Both the position numbers and the translations under genes were made by a program. From assembly GCF_000282975.1 (NCBI RefSeq), contig NZ_ALJC01000089.1, positions 1 through 48,447 of the forward strand: a stretch of 48,447 nucleotides of DNA, in the 5' to 3' direction. The notes under the pieces are model-generated. The model was not told the origin of the DNA. It did not search any database and was given only the letters and a program-made list of their open reading frames with translations. This document shows, one piece after another, positions 1-9,079 of this stretch (within the stretch, counting starts at the first letter, position 1; each line of letters starts with the position of its first letter). This stretch comes from Pseudomonas psychrophila HA-4. GTDB lineage: Bacteria; Pseudomonadota; Gammaproteobacteria; Pseudomonadales; Pseudomonadaceae.

Positions 1-297
1 CTCGGCGCCCCGAGGCTCCCCTCGCTTGCGAGGGGCGGGGGGAGTAGTTTTTTGAATACGGGTGCAGGGGCGGTTCGCCCTTGCCGGGGTGCGGGCGAGT
101 AGCCCGCGTAATCGCGCCGTGGCGTAGCCACGAAGTGCGCGAGGCGATCATTTTTCGATGTTGCGTTAGGGAGATGATATTTCGCGTTGCACGGTCCGGG
201 GGGCCGCCGGGTCGGGCGAAGCCCGGGAGGGCTTGAGCCGGCTGGGGGCAGAGCCCCCCAGGAGGCGGCGGCGCTTTGCGCGAAACGCGCTGAGCCG
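1..297. other. GC-rich non-coding stretch beside the origin
   Basis: I see no convincing gene here. The stretch is very GC-rich and holds short hairpins. One is a perfect 8-bp palindrome, CCCCTCGC-tt-GCGAGGGG at 18-35, followed by a G-run and TTTTTT at 48-53, which resembles a rightward terminator. Another is GTGGC-gta-GCCAC near 119-131. Its position next to the iterons makes it a plausible part of the replication region, but no function can be assigned from sequence alone. Confidence 0.4.
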
Positions 298-482
298 GTT
301 TAAATATCTGTTTAAGAACTGTTTAAGCCGTTTTGGAACGTCTGGAAGCCTTAAGCCACGCGGGCTCCAGAAAAATCGATTCTCAGCTATGCCAAATTTT
401 TTCTCAGCTATGCCAAATTTTTTCTCAGTAGTGCCAATTGCTCAACGGTAAAACTCTCAGCTATGCCAACGCTTGTGAATAA
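298..482. other. oriV: Candidate plasmid replication origin (oriV): AT-rich repeats, four iterons, DnaA-like box
   Basis: Three GTTTAA repeats begin at 298, 310 and 321, spaced 12 and 11 bp, and look like an AT-rich unwinding element. Four iterons follow: CTCAGCTATGCCAA at 382-395, 403-416 and 456-469, and a variant CTCAGTAGTGCCAA at 424-437. Starts are 21, 21 and 32 bp apart, so the first three sit about two helical turns apart on the same face. TGTGAATAA at 474-482 is one mismatch from a DnaA box. Unwinding repeats, iterons and a DnaA box next to the 3' end of a TrfA-type initiator gene are what an iteron-controlled origin should contain. That it fires as the origin is inferred. Confidence 0.75.
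382..469 (+). repeat. Iteron cluster A (4 copies of CTCAGCTATGCCAA)
   Basis: Copies lie at 382-395, 403-416, 424-437 (two substitutions) and 456-469. They are direct repeats on the plus strand. More copies of the same motif lie upstream of the initiator and XRE genes at 2026-2204. Iterons of this kind bind the cognate Rep protein and set copy number and incompatibility. Confidence 0.85.
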
Positions 483-1667
483 CTAGCTTGCTGCTGTTTC
501 TGGCCGCCACCAACGTGCACGAATGACCGACTTACCTTCTTCTGATCGCTCGGTATAGATCTCTGGTTTTTCGATGATATGCCCCTTCTCCAGTTCGGTG
601 AGGGCCTTTCTGAGACCTTTACCGGTCGCTAAGAACGATTTAAGCGTTCGGTACTTACTCGGTCCGCGTAGCGTCTCTACATCAACGTGGTGCCACCCTG
701 TAGGCTGTTCTAAAGCGTATGCCTGCAACCACCTAGCAAAGTCGCTTGGCCTCCACCAACGCACCATCTTTTCGTTGCGCCCTGCCGCGGTCCTAGCAAC
801 GTAAAACTCGTACTCCTCAATGATGCCGGCGGACTCCATCTCGTTAAGCGCTTTTGGTAAACCGCGTCCTTTAGACATGAAGTTACGCATCTCACCGCCG
901 CCGCTCCATACACGTAGATTTTCGATGGTGACGTGGTGCCAGTCGCCAATGCGATGGCCGCTAGCGTAGTTTTGCAACCATTTCGCCAAGGGTGCTTTGA
1001 GCTCAAGTCGAGCCTGGAAATCGATGTGAGCTAGCTCGTGCTTACCGAAGAACTGGACAATCTCAGGATCCAGGGCAAGCCAGAACTCTTCGTTCTTCCG
1101 TTTCCAGCTCAACTCTGAGATCAACCGGAACATTTTACCGTCGCCATCCGAGTTCTCAATAAAGAGGCTCGCCGAGGCGATACGTTGCAGGCTGTCTTTC
1201 AACCACTTGTAGCTTGTTGTACCAGGAGATCTGCCAATGGCCTGGAGAAACTGGCTGCGCACAAAATGAATCTGTTCCCCGGCTTTACGGCCCTGAGCGA
1301 GGCGGAGTGCATGCAGGAAAACATCGTTGTCGGCCATGTCCAGTTGTTCGCCCGTATAGAGCAGCACTAGGTCATCACGACTGGCCAGCCGGGTTTTTAC
1401 GTACTTTGCACGTTTTCCAGCGGCAATCGACATAAACAGGCTGGATCGGGTCCACTTATGTGGCATAGCCGACTTTTCGCCCGGGAAGAGCGGGAGTTGC
1501 AGGGCAATCTGAGGAGGGGTGGAGTCGAGCTCCTGTTCGGCCTGGAGCGCCAGAGCCAGACCCTGTTGCTGTGCTTTATCGGTTTTCTGTTTACTGGTGT
1601 TCTTTTTGGCGATCGCAGCTACGCGTGCTGCGGCGCCGCCTCTTTTCGCTACAATATCGTCGCTCAT
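483..1667 (-). CDS. repA: TrfA-like plasmid replication initiator (RepA)
   Basis: This 394-aa protein resembles the TrfA initiator family of broad-host-range plasmids. After a Lys/Ala/Gln-rich N-terminus (about residues 1-65) comes the family signature: RSSLF (about 75), LVLLYTGEQLDMAD (about 100-113), FLQAIGRSPG (about 140) and YKWLKDSLQRI, matching TrfA's RSxLF, YTGKQLDEADADV and EFLRAIGRSTG blocks. The C-terminal half is winged-helix-like and contains two similar segments (WHHVTIENLRVW and WHHVDVETLRGP), consistent with the two winged-helix domains of iteron-binding initiators. The start is ATG 1667 with GAGG about 10 nt upstream. Its product should bind the iterons at 382-469 and 2026-2204 and open the origin. 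The XRE gene just upstream reads the same way and probably shares its promoter. Confidence 0.88.
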   Translation of the reverse strand: MSDDIVAKRGGAAARVAAIAKKNTSKQKTDKAQQQGLALALQAEQELDSTPPQIALQLPLFPGEKSAMPHKWTRSSLFMSIAAGKRAKYVKTRLASRDDLVLLYTGEQLDMADNDVFLHALRLAQGRKAGEQIHFVRSQFLQAIGRSPGTTSYKWLKDSLQRIASASLFIENSDGDGKMFRLISELSWKRKNEEFWLALDPEIVQFFGKHELAHIDFQARLELKAPLAKWLQNYASGHRIGDWHHVTIENLRVWSGGGEMRNFMSKGRGLPKALNEMESAGIIEEYEFYVARTAAGRNEKMVRWWRPSDFARWLQAYALEQPTGWHHVDVETLRGPSKYRTLKSFLATGKGLRKALTELEKGHIIEKPEIYTERSEEGKSVIRARWWRPETAAS

Positions 1668-1728
1668 CTGTGAACCTCAGTTTCACTCATGCGCTGGGCC
1701 TGCTGAGCCGCAATCTCAGCCGGCCTGC

Positions 1729-1968
1729 TTATCCTTCTTTGGGCTCAACGTCCACACCGCCCGATTCCAGCAAGCGCAACCCGGCAACAATGAAAGCGGC
1801 CTCAATTGCGTCGAGCGTTACTCTGCGAGGTGAGCTTTTCCCAGCCTCAAAATCACTAATTGCCCGTTTCGATGCACCAGACGCTTCAGCCAAGTCGGTC
1901 TGAGTCCAGTCCAGCAGCATTCGAGCCGCAGCACATTGACGTGCGGTAATAGGGGATGGATCAGCCAT
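1729..1968 (-). CDS. XRE-family helix-turn-helix regulator upstream of repA
   Basis: This 79-aa protein is a nearly bare Cro/CI-type HTH domain. RQCAAARMLLDWTQTDLAEA at about residues 9-28 is followed by the recognition segment ASKRAISDFEAGKSSP. I start it at ATG 1968, which has GAGG six nt upstream; the open frame also has a TTG at 1980. The gene ends 61 bp before the repA start and reads the same way, so the two probably form one transcript. The likely role is control of repA expression or copy number. Possible binding sites are the repeated GCACTTTAA/TTAAAGTGC elements at 1999-2110 in its upstream region. Confidence 0.8.
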   Translation of the reverse strand: MADPSPITARQCAAARMLLDWTQTDLAEASGASKRAISDFEAGKSSPRRVTLDAIEAAFIVAGLRLLESGGVDVEPKEG

Positions 1969-1998
1969 TGTTAGCCTCAAGTGTGTATTTAATAGCGC

Positions 1999-2110
1999 TT
2001 CTGCACTTTAAAACACGCTTATCCTCTCAGCTATGCCAATGGACGTCAATCGACTCATGCCACAACCAAAAGTGAGTATTAAAGTGCGTAACCGCGTAAA
2101 AAGTGCAGAA
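1999..2110. promoter_or_regulatory. Repeated TTAAAGTGC-type elements upstream of the XRE/repA operon
   Basis: GCACTTTAA lies at 2003-2011 and its exact inverted copy TTAAAGTGC at 2079-2087. A longer inverted pair, TTCTGCACTTT at 1999-2009 and AAAGTGCAGAA at 2100-2110, brackets the region. One iteron (2026-2039) lies between them. Inverted half-sites just upstream of an XRE gene are a usual autoregulatory operator layout. Binding by this particular regulator is an inference. Confidence 0.5.
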
Positions 2111-2204
2111 CTTTGAACTGAGATAGGTGGAAATACTCTCAGCTATGCCAACGCAATTGCGAAAGAACATCACGACTAGGCTTCACAACTCTCAGCAACG
2201 CCAA
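2026..2204 (+). repeat. Iteron cluster B upstream of the XRE/repA genes
   Basis: Perfect CTCAGCTATGCCAA copies occur at 2026-2039 and 2138-2151, and a variant CTCAGCAACGCCAA at 2191-2204. They have the same orientation as cluster A but irregular spacing, as expected for autoregulatory or handcuffing sites rather than the origin core. The rest of 2111-2326 holds no gene I can support. Confidence 0.8.
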
Positions 2205-2326
2205 GAGAAAATTTCAGCTATTCGTACCCATGCTCAACCAAGCCGCTGACGGTCTCTACAGGGAACCTCAAGGCGTGAACCATGCACCTTGGGGTTGCAC
2301 TCGCTCACAGGCTTTGCCTGCAGGCC

Positions 2327-2613
2327 TCATATCCTAATGCGTTCCACCTCATCCAAACTGATGTCATCCCGGCACCGGTCATACATCTGGGTGGTGTGCG
2401 GGTCGAAGCATGGTTGGCCATGGCCGCCGCGTTTTCCAGGGTGCCACCATTTTTTAAATAGGCCGTGATCCCGGTGGCGCGAAACGTGTGATTGTCGATC
2501 AGCGTCTGGATCCCGGCTGCCAAGGCGCGCCGACGCACCATGGCATGCGCACTAGCTTGAGGCAGCGGGTTAGAGCTCGACTGTCCGGTACCGCGCCCAA
2601 TCGTGCGAAACAA
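2327..2613 (-). pseudogene. Tyrosine recombinase/integrase remnant (C-terminal part, frameshifted)
   Basis: The frame read leftward from 2613 encodes the C-terminal catalytic part of a phage-type integrase. It includes HTFRATGITAYLKNGG (the conserved HxxR box) and ENAAAMANHASTRT. It then loses phase: an extra AC in CGCACACCACC near 2390-2400 shifts the frame. In the shifted phase the expected end TTQMYDRCRDDISLDEVE, with the nucleophile Tyr, is still readable up to a TGA at 2327-2329. The N-terminal two thirds are absent, and a stop lies just upstream of 2613. It differs from the intact recombinase at 23797-24765, so it is a separate, dead element end. Confidence 0.8.
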
Positions 2614-2688
2614 CCTTTCCTGAGCTCAGCCCCCGTTAGCTAGGCACGAGCCATACGCTCCACGGCAATTAAAATAACAAAAAAATAA

Positions 2689-2709
2689 AAAAGGTATCTA
2701 TTACCTTTT
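2689..2709. promoter_or_regulatory. Perfect palindrome with embedded -35-like TTGACA before the RM operon
   Basis: AAAAGGTA (2689-2696) and TACCTTTT (2702-2709) form 8-bp inverted arms around TCTAT, in an A/T-rich block. The right arm runs into TTGACA at 2708-2713, a consensus -35 box. A clear -10 is not obvious (GAGTAT at 2731-2736 is poor). It sits 60 bp before the first gene of the operon, so it could be an operator controlling the whole RM locus. Confidence 0.45.
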
Positions 2710-2769
2710 GACAGAAATAAAAAACTGCGCGAGTATGTCTCCCATAAAACCTGCTTGGAGGATGGAGAC

Positions 2770-3027
2770 ATGAACGCAACAGAGCACATGAAGCAACGGA
2801 TGGCTCAACGCGGCATAAATCGTGAAATGGTGAACCTGGTTCTGGATTCCGGAACGCCCAAGCAGGACAAATTCATCCTGAGTCGCGATGAGGCACAGGA
2901 ACAGCTTCGCGAGCTTCAGCAAGCTATGCGTGTCCTGAAGAAGATTTTGGATAAAGGTGGTGTAACAGTCGTAACCGAAGGCGATGCGCTGATCACAACC
3001 TATAACTGCAATTCGCGTCGGCACTAA
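2770..3027 (+). CDS. Small DUF4258-like protein heading the RM operon
   Basis: This 85-aa protein begins with MKQRMAQRGINREMVNLVLDSG, the typical MxxRgIs..mv..vl..G opening of the DUF4258-like fold. It ends with a strand GGVTVVTEGDALITTYN. The middle, from about residue 40 to 65, is a charged helix rich in Glu and Gln. I start at ATG 2770, with GGAGG at 2757-2761; a TTG at 2755 is less likely. The next gene starts 13 bp after its stop. Proteins of this fold resemble RelE-like toxins and small nucleic-acid-binding proteins. A catalytic role cannot be claimed, but its place at the head of the operon suggests a regulator or accessory component. Confidence 0.6.
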   Translation: MNATEHMKQRMAQRGINREMVNLVLDSGTPKQDKFILSRDEAQEQLRELQQAMRVLKKILDKGGVTVVTEGDALITTYNCNSRRH

Positions 3028-3040
3028 AATGGAAGCGACT

Positions 3041-4822
3041 ATGCAAGAGAAGATCATCACCCAACTGCAGGAAAGCCTCGAAGCGATTCAGCTCACCTCA
3101 GCTAAATCGCTCGAACTGGCCCTACAGGTTTTAGCTTGGGTAAAGCTCTCCAGCACAGGTGAGCTTTCTGACGACCTGAGTCTCAGCACCACATTACTGG
3201 ACGAGCCAAGCAGGCTGCTCCAGGTGCTGACACGGTTGGCTCAAGAGGGTGACCTGATAGGTCAGGCATTCGCGAACGGTACCGATTTTGGACGTCTAGA
3301 CCCTCGGTTACTGCAGCCAGCGCTCACCCTAGCATTGCGCCTGGATCAGGCTGGAATGCTGAAAAACTTTGATCCTGTTAGAGCAATCAGTTCTTTATCG
3401 TCAAAGTTTAGCCAGGAACCTGATCTTCCGCTGGAAGTTACTGCCCTACTGGCTGGGCTAGCTGGGGGACTACCAGGGGAAGGTGTTTATGTGCCTTGGG
3501 ATTCCAGGGGGACTTTAGCCGCCTCAGTAACCAGTGCTGATACTGATGTTTACCTAGAAAGCCCAATCCTCTCTGCCGTTCCAGCCTTGATCAGTCTGCT
3601 GAGCGATCACCGATTCCAGGTTCATTATGCAGACCCGATCCGCAACCCTTCAGCTGTTGAGAATGGTCAGCTACGGCAGTTCGATGTCGCAGTAGCATTC
3701 CCACCTATGGGCATTCGCTACTCCGCAGATGTAACAAATAACGATTGGTTTAGCCGATTCCCAGAAAAAACAACCTCGGGTGCCGTTCTCGCCATTCTCC
3801 ATTTGCTCCGCCAAGCAAAGCGCCGCGTGGTCATCGCGGTATCGAACAGCCTTTTATTCAGTGCGGGCGCTGAGCGCTCGTTGCGTGAGGATCTCGTCCG
3901 GCAGGGCAAAGTTGAAAAAGTCATTTCCATGCCTGCAGGTCTATTGGCAAACACCAACATTGCCTTTTCCATTCTGGTGCTTAACCCCACCGGAGGACTC
4001 GACAAGATCCAGTTTATCAACGCTGACACCGCTTACTTCAGAGAGTCGGTATCCAAGGCTAAATGCCAAATGATCAACGTCGATAAGCTTGTGACACAGA
4101 TCGAATCCAATGCCGATACAGACAACCAAGTACACGCCTCTGTGGAAGACGTGCTCAAAAACGACGCCCAGCTACAGGTCAGTCGTTACGTACTGCCCGA
4201 TACAACGAAGCAACTGCAGGCCCTGCTGAATCAATCCAGGACAGTCGTACTCAAGTCTCTAGTCAGCACCGTTCGCCCCATGCCAGTTACTTCACAAGAT
4301 GACGACAGTATTGGGGTATGGGAGATCGGGGCTGCTGATTTGCCTCCTTACGGCTACATCAGTACACCCGGACGGGCGCTAAAGGTTGAGCCGTTCGCGC
4401 TAACCAAGCATGCTAAGCAATTCCTCCGCCCGCTCGATATCGTACTCATCGTAAAGGGCAGTGTCGGTAAGGTAGGTATTGTTCCGCATGACGTGCCACC
4501 ACCTGGCGCTGATGGCTGGGTTGCAGGTCAGTCAGCAATCGTACTGCGTGCAGACGCTACAGACCCGATTGACCCTCGTGCTCTGTTCCTTCAGCTGCGC
4601 TCAGAACTTGGCCGGGAACTGCTTAGTGGCATTGTCTCGGGCGCCACCATTCAGCTGATCCAGCTACGCGAACTGGAGCGCTTAGAAATATTGCTGCCCG
4701 ATGCTGCGATCTGTCAGCAGGCAATCGAAACACTCGAGAAAGAGGCTCGACTGCAGAAAGAAATTAATCATCTCCGGCAAGAGCAATCATTGCTTGCCTC
4801 GGATCTTTGGTCTCTGACCTGA
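3041..4822 (+). CDS. HsdM/HsdS-like hybrid protein with degenerate methylase motifs
   Basis: This 593-aa protein looks like an N6-adenine methylase core (about residues 100-340) joined to a single HsdS-type target-recognition half (about 395-593). The methylase part keeps the fold pattern (EKVISMPAGLLANTNIAFSILVLN resembles the HsdM block after motif IV). However, motif IV, normally NPPF/Y, reads AFPPMG at about residue 220. The motif I region reads VYVPWDSRGTLAA rather than DPxxGSGG. It may therefore bind DNA or partner with HsdM without methylating. The C-terminal part ends in a long coiled-coil-like helix (ETLEKEARLQKEINHLRQEQ), as in S subunits. I prefer ATG 3041, preceded by GGAAG, over ATG 3029. 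It lies between the DUF4258-like gene and hsdM. Confidence 0.65.
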   Translation: MQEKIITQLQESLEAIQLTSAKSLELALQVLAWVKLSSTGELSDDLSLSTTLLDEPSRLLQVLTRLAQEGDLIGQAFANGTDFGRLDPRLLQPALTLALRLDQAGMLKNFDPVRAISSLSSKFSQEPDLPLEVTALLAGLAGGLPGEGVYVPWDSRGTLAASVTSADTDVYLESPILSAVPALISLLSDHRFQVHYADPIRNPSAVENGQLRQFDVAVAFPPMGIRYSADVTNNDWFSRFPEKTTSGAVLAILHLLRQAKRRVVIAVSNSLLFSAGAERSLREDLVRQGKVEKVISMPAGLLANTNIAFSILVLNPTGGLDKIQFINADTAYFRESVSKAKCQMINVDKLVTQIESNADTDNQVHASVEDVLKNDAQLQVSRYVLPDTTKQLQALLNQSRTVVLKSLVSTVRPMPVTSQDDDSIGVWEIGAADLPPYGYISTPGRALKVEPFALTKHAKQFLRPLDIVLIVKGSVGKVGIVPHDVPPPGADGWVAGQSAIVLRADATDPIDPRALFLQLRSELGRELLSGIVSGATIQLIQLRELERLEILLPDAAICQQAIETLEKEARLQKEINHLRQEQSLLASDLWSLT

Positions 4823-4831
4823 ACAAAAGTC

Positions 4832-4881
4832 TCCCTGCGACATGTTTCTTCGCAGGGAAGTGTTAAAGACTTCCCTTTTTT
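4832..4881 (+). promoter_or_regulatory. Attenuator-like overlapping hairpins upstream of hsdM
   Basis: Hairpin A pairs TCCCTGCGA (4832-4840) with TCGCAGGGA (4850-4858), nine perfect base pairs. Hairpin B pairs GGGAAGT (4855-4861) with ACTTCCC (4869-4875) and is followed at once by six T (4876-4881), the form of an intrinsic terminator. The arms share GGGA at 4855-4858, so only one hairpin can form at a time. The element begins 10 nt after the stop of the upstream gene and ends 45 nt before hsdM. Confidence 0.65.
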
Positions 4882-4925
4882 ACATCGGCAGGACGCCTCC
4901 AATGTTCTGCTGCTTGGAGCAGTAC

Positions 4926-6864
<1,939 letters not shown>

Positions 6865-6875
<11 letters not shown>

Positions 6876-8139
6876 GTGGAATTGGGTTCGCTTAGGAGAT
6901 TGTTGCGAGAAAATCGGCAGCGGCGCGACGCCCAAAGGTGGGAAAGATGCTTACCTGGAAGTTGGCCCCTATCGATTGATTCGGAGCCAAAATATTTACA
7001 ACGATGGTTTTTATCCTGCCGGCTTGGTTTTCATAAGTGATGATCAAGCGCAGAAATTAGATGGCGTTGCCGTCCAGCAAGGCGATGTACTACTCAACAT
7101 CACCGGTGACTCCGTCGCTCGAGTTTGCTTAGCTCTTGCTCAGTACTTACCCGCACGAGTCAATCAACACGTTGCAATCATCCGTCCGGCCTCTAAAACT
7201 CTGGATAGCCGGTTCCTTCGTTACTTCCTTGCTTCACCGTACCAACAAAATTTGATGCTTGGTTTGGCAGGAGCAGGTGCAACGCGGAGCGCTCTAACCA
7301 AAGGGATGATCGAGGACTTCAAGGTTCCTTATCCATCACTTGCTACGCAGAGCGCAATTAGCGATATTCTCTCCGCTCTCGATAACCGTATCTCCCTGCT
7401 GCGCGATACCAACGCCACCCTGGAAGCTATCGCTCGGGCACTTTTCAAATCCTGGTTCGTCAATTTCGACCCCGTGCGCGCCAAGGTCGAAGGTCTAGAG
7501 CCGGAAGGCATGGATGCCATCACCGCGGCGCTGTTTCCCGACAGTTTTGAAGAATCCGAATTGGGATTGGTACCGAGAGGATGGAGAGTTGGGCAAATTG
7601 GCGATGAACTCAGAATTGCTTATGGCAAAAACCTGCCAACAACGAGGCTGCTAGAGGAAGGATTTCCCGTATTTGGTGGAAACGGACAGATCGGATTTTT
7701 CAGTGAGTATCTGTACGAGTCGCGCCAAGTGATTGTGGCTTGTCGTGGTGCAGCGTCAGGAAAAATAAATCAGTCATCTCCTAAGGCTTTCGTTACGAAT
7801 AACTCGCTAATACTTGAGAAAACCAAAAATCTTCCGTTTAGCTATTTGAAAGGGTTCATGAAGAATTCTGATTTGGTTCCGTACGTGACAGGATCTGCTC
7901 AACCACAAGTCACGATTGATAATTTGAAAGTATTCAAGATTTTGGTTCCGACTGAAAGTGTCGTGACATGCTTCGAGAGCATTGCTGGTTTGATTGAGGA
8001 TCAGATCGAACAAAATAATTGCCAAGCCCAAACCCTCACTCAACTCCGCGATACCCTGCTGCCTCGCCTGATCTCTGGCCAGCTGCTCCTGCCGGAAGTG
8101 GAAGCCTCCGTCGAGAATATGTTGTCGGAGGCTGTCTAA
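6865..8139 (+). CDS. hsdS: Type I restriction-modification specificity subunit HsdS
   Basis: This 424-aa S subunit has two target-recognition domains, each followed by a conserved helical spacer. TRD1 spans about residues 1-165 (WNWVRLGDCCEKIGSGATP...). The central repeat (ILSALDNRISLLRDTNATLE then ALFKSWFVNFDPVRAKVEG) spans about 167-212. TRD2 (GLVPRGWRVGQIGDELRIAY...) spans about 235-375, and the distal repeat (IEDQIEQNNCQAQTLTQLRD) closes the protein. It sets the bipartite DNA sequence recognised by the methylase and restriction complex. The ATG lies inside the end of hsdM, so the two are probably translationally coupled. Base composition falls within the TRDs (about 7560-8010 is AT-richer), as expected for exchangeable recognition domains. 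Confidence 0.95.
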
Positions 8140-8140
8140 T

Positions 8141-9079
8141 ATGGCTCTGAACCTCCGTCAACGTGTCATCGAACGCCTGCAGAACCTGACGGATACCCAG
8201 CAGACCGCCCGCGAACTAGCGCAATGGATATTTGAGCAGTTTCCTGCAGAATGCGCGGTCAAGAAAGAGGGCAGTGCCAGCTACATCCAGACCGACAATG
8301 ACCTGGTACAGCAACTGGTGGCGGAAATCTCTGGTTCACGCCCACGCTGGCAGCAGATGCACCCTCAACTGAAAACGACCGAAGGACGGCCACGTCACTA
8401 TTACTGGTCGGACATGGATGCCAACGCGGAGGTGGCGGCGGCTGAAGGGGTCACACTGATACCGTCAGACCTGCCTGAACCCTCGCCGTTGCGTGAGCAT
8501 GCGCTCTATCCGTTTCTGGCGGAATACCTGCTGACGGACGAGCAGCGCGTGTACGCCATGCGGATCAACGAAAAGCGTTCGTCCAACCGTGCTGGCAGCG
8601 GTGGCAACGAATGGTTGCATCCGGACCTGGTAGGCCTAGAAGACCTGACTGCCGACTGGACGCTCGACTTGCGTGACTGCGTCCGCGTGTTGGGCGAGCG
8701 TCGTGCTCGACTGTGGTCGTTCGAGGTCAAGCTGCTGCTCAACCGTTCCAATGCGCGCAAGAGTTTCTTCCAGGCCGTGTCCAACTCCTCTTGGGCGCAT
8801 TTCGGCTACCTGGTGGCAGCCACGGTGGAGGGCGACGGCACGCTTAAAGAGTTACGCATGCTCGCTGCCGCTCATGGCATTGGTGTGATTCAGCTCGACG
8901 TACACAGTCCCACGGAAAGCCAGATTCTGATCCCGGCTCGCGAACGCAGCGAAATCGACTGGGATATGTGTAACCGACTGACTGAAGAGAATGGCGACTT
9001 CGCCGAGTTCATCGGCCGCATACGTCGCTTCCACCAGACCGGCGAACTATCGGCCAAGGAGTGGGAGGTCACCGCATGA
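8141..9079 (+). CDS. COG2958/HrgA-like protein with a PD-(D/E)xK-like signature
   Basis: This 312-aa protein matches the HrgA/COG2958 family often carried within restriction loci. An N-terminal winged-helix-like part (about 1-85: VIERLQNLTDTQQTARELAQ... ending GRPRHYYWSD) is followed by YPFLAEYLL (about 122). The C-terminal domain carries EWLHPDLVGLEDL (about 164) and LWSFEVKLLLNRSNARKSFF (about 189-208). HPD...ExK in that spacing fits a PD-(D/E)xK nuclease core. The start is one base after the hsdS stop, and its own stop overlaps the next ATG (ATGA). It is placed between hsdS and hsdR as part of the operon. Whether it cuts DNA is unproven. Confidence 0.75.
   Translation: MALNLRQRVIERLQNLTDTQQTARELAQWIFEQFPAECAVKKEGSASYIQTDNDLVQQLVAEISGSRPRWQQMHPQLKTTEGRPRHYYWSDMDANAEVAAAEGVTLIPSDLPEPSPLREHALYPFLAEYLLTDEQRVYAMRINEKRSSNRAGSGGNEWLHPDLVGLEDLTADWTLDLRDCVRVLGERRARLWSFEVKLLLNRSNARKSFFQAVSNSSWAHFGYLVAATVEGDGTLKELRMLAAAHGIGVIQLDVHSPTESQILIPARERSEIDWDMCNRLTEENGDFAEFIGRIRRFHQTGELSAKEWEVTA

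Noticed and set aside
382..2204. CRISPR-like array from the repeated CTCAGCTATGCCAA
   Set aside because: Repeats are 14 bp with short irregular spacers and lie on both sides of a replication gene, so they are iterons. No Cas genes and no CRISPR array were seen in the window.
4842..4925. Upstream extension of hsdM to an ATG at 4842
   Set aside because: It overlaps the terminator-like hairpins and has no ribosome binding site; ATG 4926 has GGAG at the right distance.
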